From contig NZ_SGXC01000001.1 of assembly GCF_004216695.1 (NCBI RefSeq), positions 1,054,001 to 1,118,000 of the forward strand: a DNA stretch of 64,000 nt. Reading direction: 5' to 3'. The stretch's first letter is position 1, and each line of letters begins with the position of its first letter. Shown one piece after another: positions 1 through 8,818 of this stretch. This stretch comes from Pigmentiphaga kullae (GTDB lineage Bacteria; Pseudomonadota; Gammaproteobacteria; Burkholderiales; Burkholderiaceae_B). Below the pieces are notes generated by a model, which made no database searches, was not told the origin of the DNA, and saw only the letters and a program-made list of their open reading frames with translations. The position numbers were made by a program, and so were the translations under genes.

Positions 1-429
1 GTTCCAGACCAGCCCCAGCCGGCCGCCGGGTTTCAGCACGCGATGGATCTCGTCCAGGGCCTCGGCCGTGGCGAACCAGTGGAAGGCCTGCGCGCACACG
101 ACCACGTCGACGCTGGCATCGGGCAGCGGGATGGCGTCGGCCGTGCCGACCAGCGGGCGTACGCCGGGATGGGCCGCCGCCAGTTTGTCCAGCATCGCGG
201 CCACCGGTTCCACGGCGATCACGTCGGCGCCGGTGGCAAGCAGGCGGGGCGTGAATTTGCCGGTGCCCGCGCCCAGGTCCAGCACGGTGGAGCCGGCGTG
301 CAAGCCCAGCGTGTCGCGCAGCCATTCGGCGATCTCGGGCGGATAGTCGGGACGCCCGCGGACGTAGGTGTCGGCCCCTTTGGTATAGCCGTCGACGGCC
401 GAGTGGTGGATGGAGCGCGTGCTGTCCAT
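1..429 (-). CDS. Class I SAM-dependent methyltransferase, partial
   Basis: The reading frame starts at 429 and runs off the left window edge, so only the first 143 residues are present. A glycine-rich SAM-binding motif I (VLDLGAGTGKF, residues 49-59) is followed by an acidic EP loop, an AFHW segment and a final RVLKPGG block. This is the usual layout of the Methyltransf_11 family. The substrate cannot be told. It is divergent from the CsaA-like gene, with 68 bp between the two starts. The C-terminus, which would help with substrate class, lies outside the window. Confidence 0.85.
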   Translation of the reverse strand, partial: MDSTRSIHHSAVDGYTKGADTYVRGRPDYPPEIAEWLRDTLGLHAGSTVLDLGAGTGKFTPRLLATGADVIAVEPVAAMLDKLAAAHPGVRPLVGTADAIPLPDASVDVVVCAQAFHWFATAEALDEIHRVLKPGGRLGLVWN

Positions 430-497
430 GTGTTCTCTCCAGTGAAGCGCGGGGGCGATCTGTTTTACCATGCGCGTTTGCCGGACAAGGAGGCCGC

Positions 498-836
498 ATG
501 CAGGAAATCAGTTGGGACGACTTCATGAAGGTCGAACTGCGCGTGGGCCGCGTGGTCAGCGCCGAGGTGTTCGCCCAGGCGCGCAAACCCGCCTATGTGC
601 TGCACGTGGATTTCGGCCAGGAACTGGGCGTGCGCAAGTCCAGCGCGCAAATCACCCACCACTACCGGCCGGACGAACTGGTGGGCCGGCTGGTGGTGGC
701 GGTGGTCAACTTCCCCCGCAAGCAGATCGGACCGCTGATGTCGGAGTGCCTCGTGACGGGTTTCCATGACGAAAACGGCCACGTCGCCCTGTGCGTGCCG
801 GACAAGGACGTGCCGCCGGGCACGCGCCTGCTCTAG
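498..836 (+). CDS. csaA: CsaA-like tRNA-binding-domain protein
   Basis: A 112-residue protein consisting almost entirely of one EMAP/tRNA-binding OB-fold: an N-terminal KVELRVGRV strand, a central GVRKSSAQI segment and a C-terminal FPRKQIGPLMSE stretch, all characteristic of CsaA. Family members are dimers with export-chaperone-like or tRNA-binding activity in the cytoplasm. Length matches the family (about 110). Its last four bases overlap the end of the convergent acetyltransferase gene. The family call is strong; the in vivo role is not known from sequence. Confidence 0.85.
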   Translation: MQEISWDDFMKVELRVGRVVSAEVFAQARKPAYVLHVDFGQELGVRKSSAQITHHYRPDELVGRLVVAVVNFPRKQIGPLMSECLVTGFHDENGHVALCVPDKDVPPGTRLL

Positions 837-1390
837 CCTGCCGCATCGCCGCGCCGGGCGAGCCATTCCGCGCGCGTGATCTCCCAGATCTCGCTGGGCA
901 GCCTGCCCGACACGTAGCCGCGCTCCTCGGTGGCGACCATGCGCATGCCGCCGCGCGCCGAGATCCGGCTGGACGCGATGTTGGCCGCGGCCTTGGGTAC
1001 GCGCAGCCTGGGTTTGCCCAGCACGTCGAACCAGTAGGCGGTGACCGCTTCGGCGGCTTCCGTCATCAAGCCCCGGCCTTGCCATTCCGGCACGATCCAG
1101 AAGCCGCGGTTGTTGTCCGGGTCGTCCATCAGGCTGATCACGCCGATCAGCCGGCCGGGCTCCTGCCTGGGCCGCAGGCTCCAGTGCCACTCGCGGCCCT
1201 GCGCCATGGCCGGCAGCGCCGCATCGCGCAGGAACGCGAGCGCGCCGTCCTCGGGATAGGGCCAGGGGACGCGGTCGGCCAGGAAACGCACGATTTCCCA
1301 GCGCGCGAAGGCGTGCTGGATGGCCGGGGCATCGGCCAGCGCCAGGGGCCGCAGCAGGAGGCGCGGGGTGGCAAGGTCGGGAACGGACAC
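833..1390 (-). CDS. GNAT family N-acetyltransferase (RimJ/RimL type)
   Basis: A 185-residue protein that opens with TPRLLLRPL, the first strand of RimJ/RimL-type GNAT enzymes. It has the acetyl-CoA pyrophosphate-binding region WIVPEWQGRGLMTEA in the middle and a tail that ends in a typical W-x-x-T-R-x-E-W segment. It should transfer acetyl from acetyl-CoA to an amine, perhaps a protein N-terminus or small molecule. It lies 3 bp downstream of the IclR gene on the same strand, so the two may be co-transcribed. Confidence 0.8.
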   Translation of the reverse strand: MSVPDLATPRLLLRPLALADAPAIQHAFARWEIVRFLADRVPWPYPEDGALAFLRDAALPAMAQGREWHWSLRPRQEPGRLIGVISLMDDPDNNRGFWIVPEWQGRGLMTEAAEAVTAYWFDVLGKPRLRVPKAAANIASSRISARGGMRMVATEERGYVSGRLPSEIWEITRAEWLARRGDAAG

Positions 1391-1393
1391 GGC

Positions 1394-2230
1394 CTACTCC
1401 TGCGCCCCGGGCTTCCAGCCCATGGAGCGCGATACGCCCCGGGTTTCCTCGACCAGCGCCGCGGCGATCTCGGCGGCGCCGGGCACGATCGCCTGGCCCG
1501 GCGGTTCGCGGAAGATCAGCGTGATGACGGTGGATGGCGCGCCCTGGTAGTCGAGGATGGGCGCGGCCAGGGCCGACAGGTTGCTGACGTAGTGGCCGTG
1601 GCCTTCGGCATGGCCCCGCGCGCGCACGGCCTGGCACATCCGGTCCAGGTCCGCGGTGCTGATGCGCTCGCCGCGCGCCTTGGCGCGCGCGACTTCTTTC
1701 TGGATGAAGGGTTTGGTGATGGCCGGCGGAAGATGGGCCATGAAGGCGATGCCCGAGGCCGAGGTAAGGACCGGAAACACCGATCCCAGGCCGAGGTCGG
1801 TGCCTATCAGGACAGTGCTGCGCTTGAGCCGCACGCAGGTCGGCCCCGACTCGCCCCACACGCACAGCAGGCCCGTCAGGTCCAGGCGTGTACAGATGCG
1901 GTCCAGGGCCTGCGAGGCCAGCGTGAAAGCGTCTGTCTTGGTCATGGCCGATACGCCCCAGCGCATTGCCTGCGGCCCCAGGCCGTAGTGGCCGGTGGCC
2001 GGATCCTGCACCACCAGTCCCGACCTGGCGAAGCTGGTCAGGTAGCGGTGCGCCTGGCTGGCCGAGATGCCGGCGTCCTTGCCGATGTCGCGCAGCGGCA
2101 GGGAGCCGGTGGCCGCCGAGAGCGCGTCGATGACCCGTACGCCCACTTCGATGGACTGGATGCCTTTCTTCTCGCGCACGGCGGGTGCCGTGGCACGCTT
2201 GGACGGTGTCGACGCGGACATGCGGGCCAA
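1394..2230 (-). CDS. IclR family transcriptional regulator
   Basis: A 278-residue IclR-type regulator. The N-terminal winged helix (LPLRDIGKDAGISASQAHRY) is followed by the effector-binding domain with ASGIAFMAHLP, then a C-terminal LAAPILDYQG segment typical of the family. These proteins usually sense aromatic or organic acids and control adjacent catabolic genes. It lies 21 bp downstream of the racemase-like gene on the same strand, so the two probably form one operon with the acetyltransferase behind. The palindrome at 3004-3020, upstream of the racemase gene, is a possible binding site. Confidence 0.85.
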   Translation of the reverse strand: MARMSASTPSKRATAPAVREKKGIQSIEVGVRVIDALSAATGSLPLRDIGKDAGISASQAHRYLTSFARSGLVVQDPATGHYGLGPQAMRWGVSAMTKTDAFTLASQALDRICTRLDLTGLLCVWGESGPTCVRLKRSTVLIGTDLGLGSVFPVLTSASGIAFMAHLPPAITKPFIQKEVARAKARGERISTADLDRMCQAVRARGHAEGHGHYVSNLSALAAPILDYQGAPSTVITLIFREPPGQAIVPGAAEIAAALVEETRGVSRSMGWKPGAQE

Positions 2231-2251
2231 CCTGTCAGGTCGTGGACGGGG

Positions 2252-2962
2252 TCATGGCGATCCGTGCAGGGCACGTTCGACCGCGGCTTCGGCATGCAGC
2301 CGGGTGGTGTCGTAGCAGGCGAGCGGCGGCGCCGCGCCGTCCAGCAGCAGCGGCAGTTCGGTGCACCCGACGACGACCGCCTGCAGGCCGGCGAGCCGCA
2401 TTCCATCGATGACGGCCAGCACGCGCCGGCGCGAAGCCGGGTCGACGCGGCCGCGCGTCAGTTCGTCCACGATGATGGCGTCGATGGCCGCGCAGTCTTC
2501 GGCAGACGGCGGGACCAGTTCGATGCCGTGATGGTCCCGGTACCAGTCCGTGTAGAAAGGCGACTGGGTGACGTGGCGGGTGCCGAGCAGGCCGGCGCGG
2601 CGTACGCCGGCGGTTCGCAGCGCCGTGGCGGTGGGAGTGCCGATGTGCAGCAGAGGCAGGCCGACGCCGCCTTCGACCTCATCGGCGAAGCGATGGGCGG
2701 TGTTGGCCGTCAGCAGGAAAAAGCCGGCGCCGGCCCGCGCCAGCCGCTGGCCGGCCTGGACCAGCGCGCCGCCCACGTCGGCCCAGCGGCCTTCGGCGCC
2801 CGCCTGCAACAGCGGTTCGAAGTCCAGTGTGACGAGGATGCTTTCGGCGTTGTGGTGGCCGCCGGCGCGGCGCTGCATGGCTTCGTTGATCAGCCGGTAG
2901 TACAGGGCCGACGATTCCCAGCTCATGCCGCCTATGAGCCCGATCAGCTGTGTTTGTGGCAT
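2252..2962 (-). CDS. Aspartate/glutamate racemase family protein
   Basis: A 236-residue member of the Asp/Glu racemase superfamily. It has the N-terminal IGGMSWESSALYY signature and the second catalytic cysteine in VVVGCTELP (C200). The first catalytic position, normally Cys or Thr directly before Asn-Thr, is Ala (LLTANTAH, A86). Cofactor-independent racemases need acid/base residues on both sides, so this may not be a two-base racemase. It could be a decarboxylase, isomerase or binding relative. It is first in a minus-strand set with the IclR regulator. Confidence 0.75.
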   Translation of the reverse strand: MPQTQLIGLIGGMSWESSALYYRLINEAMQRRAGGHHNAESILVTLDFEPLLQAGAEGRWADVGGALVQAGQRLARAGAGFFLLTANTAHRFADEVEGGVGLPLLHIGTPTATALRTAGVRRAGLLGTRHVTQSPFYTDWYRDHHGIELVPPSAEDCAAIDAIIVDELTRGRVDPASRRRVLAVIDGMRLAGLQAVVVGCTELPLLLDGAAPPLACYDTTRLHAEAAVERALHGSP

Positions 2963-3003
2963 GGATCACAGTTCCCCGATATGGCGGGGCCGAAATTCGT
3001 GAA

Positions 3004-3020
3004 ATTGTATTATGAACAAT
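3004..3020. promoter_or_regulatory. Candidate operator upstream of racemase/IclR set
   Basis: An ATTGT/ACAAT inverted repeat with a 7-bp spacer sits in an AT-rich patch (about 3000-3060) that contrasts with the GC-rich surroundings. It is about 45 bp upstream of the racemase start on the minus strand, in the 153-bp gap after the CoA ligase stop. An IclR or other regulator site is possible. Assigning it to IclR is inference. Confidence 0.3.
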
Positions 3021-3115
3021 ATGTTGGATATTGTGCAAAATCAACACCGCACATAGAGTCGAAGCGCGATGAACACGAGCAGTCACGGCATCGGAGAACT
3101 CGATCAGCTGCTGAC

Positions 3116-4693
3116 CTACGTGACCGGCCTGGATGCCGCCAGCTCCCTGAGCCCGGCCTTCGATATCTTGCCCACCCCGATGCGGGGGAAATCCTCGACG
3201 AATACGACCTCGCGCGGCACCTTGTATTTCGCCAGCTCCCGCCGGCATACCTCGATGATGGCGTCGGCCAGCCCCGTGACGCCGCCATCCGCCGGCAGCC
3301 GCACGAAGGCGATGGGAACTTCGCCGTAGGCGGCATCGGGCCGGCCGACCACGGCCACTTCGCTCACCCGGGCCACGGTCCGGATGACCCGCTCTATCTC
3401 GGCCGCCGAGACGCCTTCGCCGCCGACCTTGAGCAAGTCCTTGGCGCGGTCGCCGAACTGGATCGAGCCGTCTTCATGCAGCAGCACGCTGTCGCCCGTC
3501 CTGAAGTAGCCGTCATCGTCGAAGGCGTCCCGCGTCGCTTGGGCATTGCCGAAGTACTCGGCGAAAAGGGTGACCCCCCGTATGCCCCGGACAAGAAGAT
3601 TGCCACGTTCGCCGGGCCGGCAGTCGCGGCCCCGGTCATCGACGATGCGCACGCCGTAGCCGGCGGATGGGCGGCCGATGGCGCCCGGCCGCGGGGGCGA
3701 CCACGGATCGGTGACGATGCCCTGCGCGACCATTTCGGTCATGCCCCACGCCCCCATCATCCTCATGCCGAAATGGGCCTCGTGCTCGGGCAGCCACAGC
3801 GCATTGCACCATTGCCGGAAGGCGTGGCCGGGGGGAACGGGCATGCCCGCCAGCACGTTGGCGCTGAAGATGACGTGAGACCCCACGGTGCTGCGATGCT
3901 CGAGCGCGACCGGCCAATAGCGGCTGGCCGAGAAGCGGGGCTGCAGGACGATGCTGGCGCCGGCCCAGAGCGCGGGAAAGACTGACCACGACAGGCCGAC
4001 CACGTGGAACAGCGGCAGGAAGACCTGAAAGACGTCGTCGCCACGCAGGCCTTGCTGCATGGCGCCGAGCCTGCCGGCCCACAGGGCGTTGGCATGCGTC
4101 CACGCCACGCCCTTGGGGCGCGAGGTGGTCCCGCTCGTAAACAGCACGGACAGCGGCGCGGACGCGTCGGGCGGGCGTTGCGGCGCGGGCGTGGCCAGCA
4201 GCGCGGCATGACGCTCGTCCGGCCGCGGCACGGTGGTGGCGTCGGCGGGCTGTCCGGCATCGTCGTCGGTGATCGCCAGCCATTTCAAACCGGGGCAATG
4301 GCCGCGGATCTTTTCCGCGAATTTCGGATGTGTGACGGCCCCGCAGGCTTGCGTCAGTTCGGCGAAATAGGCCAGTTCCGGTCCGGCGGCCATGGCATTG
4401 GTGGGAACACAGACGGCGCCCAGATGCGCGCAGGCGAAATACGTCAGCAGGAATTCCGGGCAGTTCTCCAGATGCATCAGGACGCGGTCGCCGGCGCGCA
4501 CGCCGCGCCTGTCCAGTCCGCCCGCCAGCGAGGCGACCTGTCCGGCGAACTCGGCGTAGGTCCAGGTGCGAGATACGCCGGGCTCAGGCGCCCAGGTCAG
4601 GAACGGGCGCCCGGGCCGCTCGGCCGCCTTCCTGCGGAGCAACGCGGCCAGATCGTGGCCGGTGAATTGAAGCAGAGCGTCCTGGTGTGTCAT
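3116..4693 (-). CDS. AMP-dependent acyl/aryl-CoA ligase
   Basis: A 525-residue ANL-superfamily ligase. The phosphate-binding loop LFTSGTTSRPKG (residues 184-195), an adenine-pocket GAWGMTE motif, the hinge region GDRAKDLLKVGGE and the C-terminal catalytic lysine in IGVGKISK are all present. It should adenylate a carboxylic acid and transfer it to CoA. Overall it resembles CaiC-type and aromatic-acid ligases. The start at 4693 overlaps the stop of the HCCA-isomerase-like gene by four bases (ATGA), which indicates translational coupling. The substrate is unknown; the neighbours point to an aromatic or alicyclic acid. Confidence 0.85.
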   Translation of the reverse strand: MTHQDALLQFTGHDLAALLRRKAAERPGRPFLTWAPEPGVSRTWTYAEFAGQVASLAGGLDRRGVRAGDRVLMHLENCPEFLLTYFACAHLGAVCVPTNAMAAGPELAYFAELTQACGAVTHPKFAEKIRGHCPGLKWLAITDDDAGQPADATTVPRPDERHAALLATPAPQRPPDASAPLSVLFTSGTTSRPKGVAWTHANALWAGRLGAMQQGLRGDDVFQVFLPLFHVVGLSWSVFPALWAGASIVLQPRFSASRYWPVALEHRSTVGSHVIFSANVLAGMPVPPGHAFRQWCNALWLPEHEAHFGMRMMGAWGMTEMVAQGIVTDPWSPPRPGAIGRPSAGYGVRIVDDRGRDCRPGERGNLLVRGIRGVTLFAEYFGNAQATRDAFDDDGYFRTGDSVLLHEDGSIQFGDRAKDLLKVGGEGVSAAEIERVIRTVARVSEVAVVGRPDAAYGEVPIAFVRLPADGGVTGLADAIIEVCRRELAKYKVPREVVFVEDFPRIGVGKISKAGLRELAASRPVT

Positions 4694-5313
4694 GGCGGGG
4701 GATCCCACGAACCGTGCTCGAGCCAATGCTCGAGCATCCATAGGCGGTCCACCCCCCAGAGGGGCTGGCCGTCGACGATGAAGAAGGGCACGCCGAACAC
4801 CCCCTGGGCGACAGCGTGGTCCACCTCTTCCCTGAGAGCGGCCTTGATGCCTGGAGATTGCATGCCTTGGCCCAGCGCCTCGGTATCCACGCCCAGCGAT
4901 GCCGCTTCCTCCAGGACCGCTTCGGCGGTGGAGATGTCTTCCCCCTTGGCCCAAAGCCTGGCGCAGATGGCGCGTGCAAAGAGCGCCGCCCGCGCGGAAT
5001 CGTGCCGCTTCAGCCAGAGGAAGGCGCGCAGCGCGCGGATGGGCGATACGTCGGGATGGCGCAGTTCGCATATCGGCACGCCCAGCAGACGCGCCATGCG
5101 GTGCTTGTCCAGCCGGGAATAGTCGGCCTTGAGCGGTGTCGCGGGAACCGGCTTCAGTCCCATCACCTGCAGTACCGTGACGCTCAGAAGCACCGGCCGC
5201 CAGTCCACCTGCCTGCCATGGCGCGCCGCCAGTGTCTCGATTTGGGTCGAAGCCAGGTAGCCGTATGGAGAGATCGGATCGAAGTAGAAGGCGATGGGAG
5301 ACGTCCGATCCAT
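4690..5313 (-). CDS. 2-hydroxychromene-2-carboxylate isomerase-like (DsbA family)
   Basis: A 207-residue thioredoxin-fold protein of the HCCA-isomerase/kappa-GST group. The N-terminal FYFDPISPYGYL has Ser15 at the place of the catalytic serine in NahD-type isomerases. The C-terminal half has the VFGVPFFIVDGQPLWG motif with the cis-proline. NahD uses glutathione to isomerise a naphthalene-pathway intermediate. The protein sits between a Bug receptor (2-bp gap) and a CoA ligase (4-bp overlap), so a step in aromatic acid breakdown is likely. The exact reaction cannot be read. Confidence 0.8.
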   Translation of the reverse strand: MDRTSPIAFYFDPISPYGYLASTQIETLAARHGRQVDWRPVLLSVTVLQVMGLKPVPATPLKADYSRLDKHRMARLLGVPICELRHPDVSPIRALRAFLWLKRHDSARAALFARAICARLWAKGEDISTAEAVLEEAASLGVDTEALGQGMQSPGIKAALREEVDHAVAQGVFGVPFFIVDGQPLWGVDRLWMLEHWLEHGSWDPPP

Positions 5314-5315
5314 GC

Positions 5316-6281
5316 CTACAACTTCTCGATGCCGGCCGCCTTCACGATGCCGCTCCATCGCGTCAGTTCGCTGGAGATCAGACGCGAGAATTCCGCGGCC
5401 GTGCTGGTTTCCGGGTCCAACCCCATGGCGGCATACCGCTGGCGCACGTCCGGCAGCGCGATGACGCGGTGCACTTCGCGCTGGAGGCGTTCCACGATGG
5501 CCGGCGGCGTGCCGGCGGGTGCCAGCAATCCCTGCCACAATTGCACGTCCAGGCCCTTCAGTCCCAGGCTGGTAAAGGTCGGCACGCCCGGAAACGAGGG
5601 ATGTTCGGCATGCGAGGTGATCGCTACCGCCTTGAGCTTGCCTGTCTTCAGGCCGGCGCCGATGGAGATCGAGTCGGAAATGGTTGCCAGCACGTCGTTG
5701 GCGATGGCGGCATTGACCGCGTCGGTGCTGCCCTTGTAAAGGATTTCCTGGAACCGGGAACCCGCCTGCAGGTTGAGCTGTTCGCCGATCAGGCGAAACG
5801 GCGCGGCCGCGGACGAATAATTGGCTTTTTCGGGGTGCGCCTTCGCATAGGCCAGCAGCTCGGGCAGGCTCTGGGCGGGCCCGCTCTTGTTGACGGCCAC
5901 CAGCACCGGCAGCGACGCGACCAGCGAGATCGGGGAGAAATCCTTGGCGGCGTCGTACTTCACTTCCTTGTACAACGCGGGATTGATCGCGAGCGCGCCG
6001 CTGGCGCCCAGCAGGATGGTGTAACCGTCGGGCGCTGCGCGAGCCACATACTCGGTCGCGATCATCGAGGCGGCGCCTGGGCGGTTCTCGACCACCACTT
6101 GCACCCCCAGTCCTTCGGACATTTTCTGGGCCAGCACGCGGGCCAGGATGTCGCTGCCTCCGCCCGCGGTATAGCCCACCACGAGGCGTACCGGCCGCGT
6201 GGGGTAGTCGTTTCCGAAGGCGGGACCGTGTACGAATGCGGCGAGCACGACGGCCCCCGCCGACAGGCGTTTGCAAGGCAT
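5316..6281 (-). CDS. Bug family solute-binding protein
   Basis: A 321-residue periplasmic binding protein of the tripartite tricarboxylate transporter (Bug/TctC) family. A cleavable signal peptide ends near residue 23 (AFGNDYP). Mature-protein landmarks are RPVRLVVGYTAGGGSDILAR, VENRPGAA and the PDGYTILLG segment that contacts ligand carboxylates. No TctA/TctB membrane genes are nearby, which is common for the many orphan Bug receptors of Bordetella relatives. It probably binds a carboxylated substrate for the linked CoA ligase pathway. Confidence 0.9.
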   Translation of the reverse strand: MPCKRLSAGAVVLAAFVHGPAFGNDYPTRPVRLVVGYTAGGGSDILARVLAQKMSEGLGVQVVVENRPGAASMIATEYVARAAPDGYTILLGASGALAINPALYKEVKYDAAKDFSPISLVASLPVLVAVNKSGPAQSLPELLAYAKAHPEKANYSSAAAPFRLIGEQLNLQAGSRFQEILYKGSTDAVNAAIANDVLATISDSISIGAGLKTGKLKAVAITSHAEHPSFPGVPTFTSLGLKGLDVQLWQGLLAPAGTPPAIVERLQREVHRVIALPDVRQRYAAMGLDPETSTAAEFSRLISSELTRWSGIVKAAGIEKL

Positions 6282-6387
6282 GGTGTCTCCTGAGTCATTG
6301 GCCGCTTCTGCTGGGCTGGCCGATCACTGGCAGGGACAATATAAGGCTTCCTTACAATGTACGTAACGAGGGGGAACCCTAGCTCGG

Positions 6388-6903
6388 CTACATCTTCAAC
6401 GCCCGGCCCTGCAGCTTGTCGACGACGCGGAACAGCGTCGCGCGTTCCTGCGCCGACAGGTCCGCCAGCAGGTCTTCCTGGAATTCCAGGGCCACCGGCA
6501 CGATGGCCCAGTAGACCTCTTCACCCGCATCGGTCAGGTCCAGGAAGGCTTCGCGCCTGTCGTTTTCGTTGGGCCGCCGCTGGATCAGTCCGGCCGCTTC
6601 GAGATCGGCGATCGCGCGCGACACCATGACCTTGGTCATGCGGGTCTTGGCGCAGATGTCGCGCGCCGTCATCGCGCCGTGTTCCTCTTGCGTGCCGCGC
6701 TTTTCTCCCAGGAAGGAAATCACGCGCCAGCGCGGACCGTCGATGCCGAAGCGTTCGGAGTACGCCGCATAGCTGCGCGCGAAGCGGTCGGCGACCAGGC
6801 TGGACAGCATGTTCAGCCGGTAGGGCAGGAAGGCGTCGAGGCGCAGGGAGTGGTGTTCGCCCGCCGGGCGAGGGGAAGCGGATGTCGATCGCTTGATGGC
6901 CAT
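6388..6903 (-). CDS. MarR family transcriptional regulator
   Basis: A MarR-type regulator of 171 residues from the ATG at 6903; an in-frame start at 6981 would add 26 residues and neither has a strong ribosome site. The winged helix spans the MTARDICAKTRMTKVMVSRA recognition region, followed by the NENDRREAFLDLTDAG wing. It is divergent from the MhpA-like hydroxylase gene, with two near-identical palindromes between the genes. By analogy with MarR regulators of aromatic pathways it probably represses the plus-strand operon until a phenolic or CoA ligand binds. Confidence 0.88.
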   Translation of the reverse strand: MAIKRSTSASPRPAGEHHSLRLDAFLPYRLNMLSSLVADRFARSYAAYSERFGIDGPRWRVISFLGEKRGTQEEHGAMTARDICAKTRMTKVMVSRAIADLEAAGLIQRRPNENDRREAFLDLTDAGEEVYWAIVPVALEFQEDLLADLSAQERATLFRVVDKLQGRALKM

Positions 6904-7029
6904 GGGGACGAAGCTGGAGTCTGGGTGCCGAAGGGCGAATTCTAGCCCTCTTGCCGGGGCGGACGCAGGCACGGTACGCATCGGCCTGCGGGTTTTGCCT
7001 AGTCGAGGGACTGTCGAAAATCGCTTGAC

Positions 7030-7081
7030 TTGGTTTCATAAGAAACCAATACTACCGAAAATTGGTTTCGTAAGAAACTAA
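7030..7081. promoter_or_regulatory. Two tandem MarR-type palindromic operators
   Basis: Site 1 (7030-7049) has perfect 8-bp arms TTGGTTTC and GAAACCAA around ATAA. Site 2 (7062-7081) has TTGGTTTC and GAAACTAA around GTAA, one mismatch. The centres are 32 bp apart, close to three helical turns, so two dimers would sit on the same face. The pair lies between the divergent MarR gene and the hydroxylase gene, 45 bp before the latter's start. Confidence 0.75.
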
Positions 7082-7126
7082 TTGCGGCGGATGGACCGCA
7101 TATCGATTCTTGATGGAGTGTCCAGC

Positions 7127-8818
7127 ATGGCATCGACCGAAGGCATATCGGGCAGCGGCGCGCGATATGACTCCCTTTACTTCGACTATGTGCATCATCC
7201 CTTCGAGCCTCCCGCGGAAATGCGCGGGGAAGCGCCGGTGCACCAGGTGGTCGTGGCCGGCGCCGGACCCGTCGGCCTGACCGTGGCGCTGGAGCTTGCC
7301 CGGCGCGGCATCGAGGTGGTGGTGCTGGAGGAGGACGACACCGTCAACCGGGGCAGCCGGGCGGTGGGTACCGCGCGGCGCAGCCTGGAGATCTTCGAGC
7401 GCATCGGCGCGGGCACGCGTTTCGTCGAGACCGGCGTGTCGTGGAAGGGTGGCCGCAGTTATTACCGGGACAAGCTGGTGCTGGATTTCCAGGTGCAGCA
7501 GGATCCCCGGCTCAAGCATCCGCCCATGGTGTCGCTGGCGCAGTGCCACGTCGAGCAGTACCTGTACGAGGCGCTGCGCGCCTATCCCAACGTGTCTCTG
7601 CGCTGGTCGTCGCGCGTGGAGCAGGTCGAGCAGGACGGCGAACGGGTGACCGCCCGGGTCCATACGCCGTCCGGATCCTACGCGCTGCATGCGCGGTGGC
7701 TGGTGGCCTGCGACGGCGGCCGCAGCGCGGTGCGTCGCTCGCTGGGCAAGGAACTGCGGGGCAGCGTGTACGAAGGCCGCTACCTGATCGTCGACATCCA
7801 GATGCGCAGCAAGGAGCCGCCCGGCCGGCGCGTCTGGTTCGATGCGCCGGCGTTCCCCGGGGCGACCATCATCATGCACAAGCAGCCTTTCGACATCTGG
7901 CGCATCGACTATCAGTTGCTGCCCGAAGAGGACCTGGAACAGGAGATCCAGCCCCAGCGGGTGCGCCAGCGGGTGACGGAGTTCCTGACGTCGATAGGCG
8001 AGACGGCCGATTGGGAGATCGACTGGATCAGCCCGTACCGCGCGCACAGCCTGACCCTGGACGACTACCGCGACGGCCGGGTGCTGTTCGCCGGCGACGC
8101 CGCGCACCTGGTGCCCATCTTCGGCGCGCGGGGCATGAACGGCGGGGTGGACGACGCGCACAACCTGGGTTGGAAGCTGGCCGGCGTGGCGGCGGGGCAT
8201 GCCACGCCGGCCTTGCTGGATACCTATTCGATCGAACGCGTGGACGCGGCCAGGCAGAACATGGCGCTGGCGGAGAAAAGCACGCGCTTCATGACGCCCC
8301 CCACGCGCGGGCATGCCGTCATGCAGGAAGCGGTGCTGTCGTTGGCGGTCAGCGAGCCCTTCGTGCGCGAGCTGATCAATCCGCGCCAGGTGACGGAACT
8401 GCGCATGACCGGGTCGGCGCTGCGCCTGCCCGACGACGGTTCGTTCGGCCACGGCCCCGCGCCCGGCGCGGTCTGCCCGAACCTGCCGTGCGGCGCCTCG
8501 GCCGGCGGGCCGGTCTTCCTGCACGACAGGCTGGGCCGGGATTTCACGCTGCTGGTGTTCGGCGACGGCGGATTGGCCGGCAAGTCGCGGCGCCTGGACG
8601 CGCTGCGGATCTCGATGGAGATGCCGTTCGGCCTGGATGCCGTCGCGGTCGACGATGTCGAGGCCGCCGGGGCGTTCGACGCGAGGCCGGGTACGGCCTA
8701 TCTCGTCCGGCCCGATGGACACGTGATGGCGCGGTGGCGCGCCTGGGAACCCGAAACGGTGCTGCCGTGCCTCGCGCGCGCGGTGCAGGGTAAAGAGGAG
8801 ACCGTACATGCTGGTTGA
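7127..8818 (+). CDS. MhpA/PheA-like FAD-dependent aromatic hydroxylase
   Basis: A 563-residue class A flavoprotein monooxygenase. The FAD dinucleotide-binding motif GAGPVG is at residues 45-50, the DG motif is in LVACDGGRSAVRR, the second FAD motif is in GDAAHLVPIFGARGMNGGVD, and a C-terminal thioredoxin-like domain follows. This layout fits 3-(3-hydroxyphenyl)propionate or resorcinol/phenol hydroxylases. The start at 7127 has GGAG (7115-7118) at good spacing; an upstream TTG frame overlaps the operator and is less likely. It is the first gene of the operon and its end overlaps the DUF2783 gene by 11 bp. Confidence 0.88.
   Translation: MASTEGISGSGARYDSLYFDYVHHPFEPPAEMRGEAPVHQVVVAGAGPVGLTVALELARRGIEVVVLEEDDTVNRGSRAVGTARRSLEIFERIGAGTRFVETGVSWKGGRSYYRDKLVLDFQVQQDPRLKHPPMVSLAQCHVEQYLYEALRAYPNVSLRWSSRVEQVEQDGERVTARVHTPSGSYALHARWLVACDGGRSAVRRSLGKELRGSVYEGRYLIVDIQMRSKEPPGRRVWFDAPAFPGATIIMHKQPFDIWRIDYQLLPEEDLEQEIQPQRVRQRVTEFLTSIGETADWEIDWISPYRAHSLTLDDYRDGRVLFAGDAAHLVPIFGARGMNGGVDDAHNLGWKLAGVAAGHATPALLDTYSIERVDAARQNMALAEKSTRFMTPPTRGHAVMQEAVLSLAVSEPFVRELINPRQVTELRMTGSALRLPDDGSFGHGPAPGAVCPNLPCGASAGGPVFLHDRLGRDFTLLVFGDGGLAGKSRRLDALRISMEMPFGLDAVAVDDVEAAGAFDARPGTAYLVRPDGHVMARWRAWEPETVLPCLARAVQGKEETVHAG

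Noticed and set aside
791-3985. Very long plus-strand open frame over 1 kb to 4 kb
   Set aside because: It is antisense to acetyltransferase, IclR, racemase and CoA ligase genes with clear domains; its Arg/Gly/His-rich product has no domain and arises from high GC.
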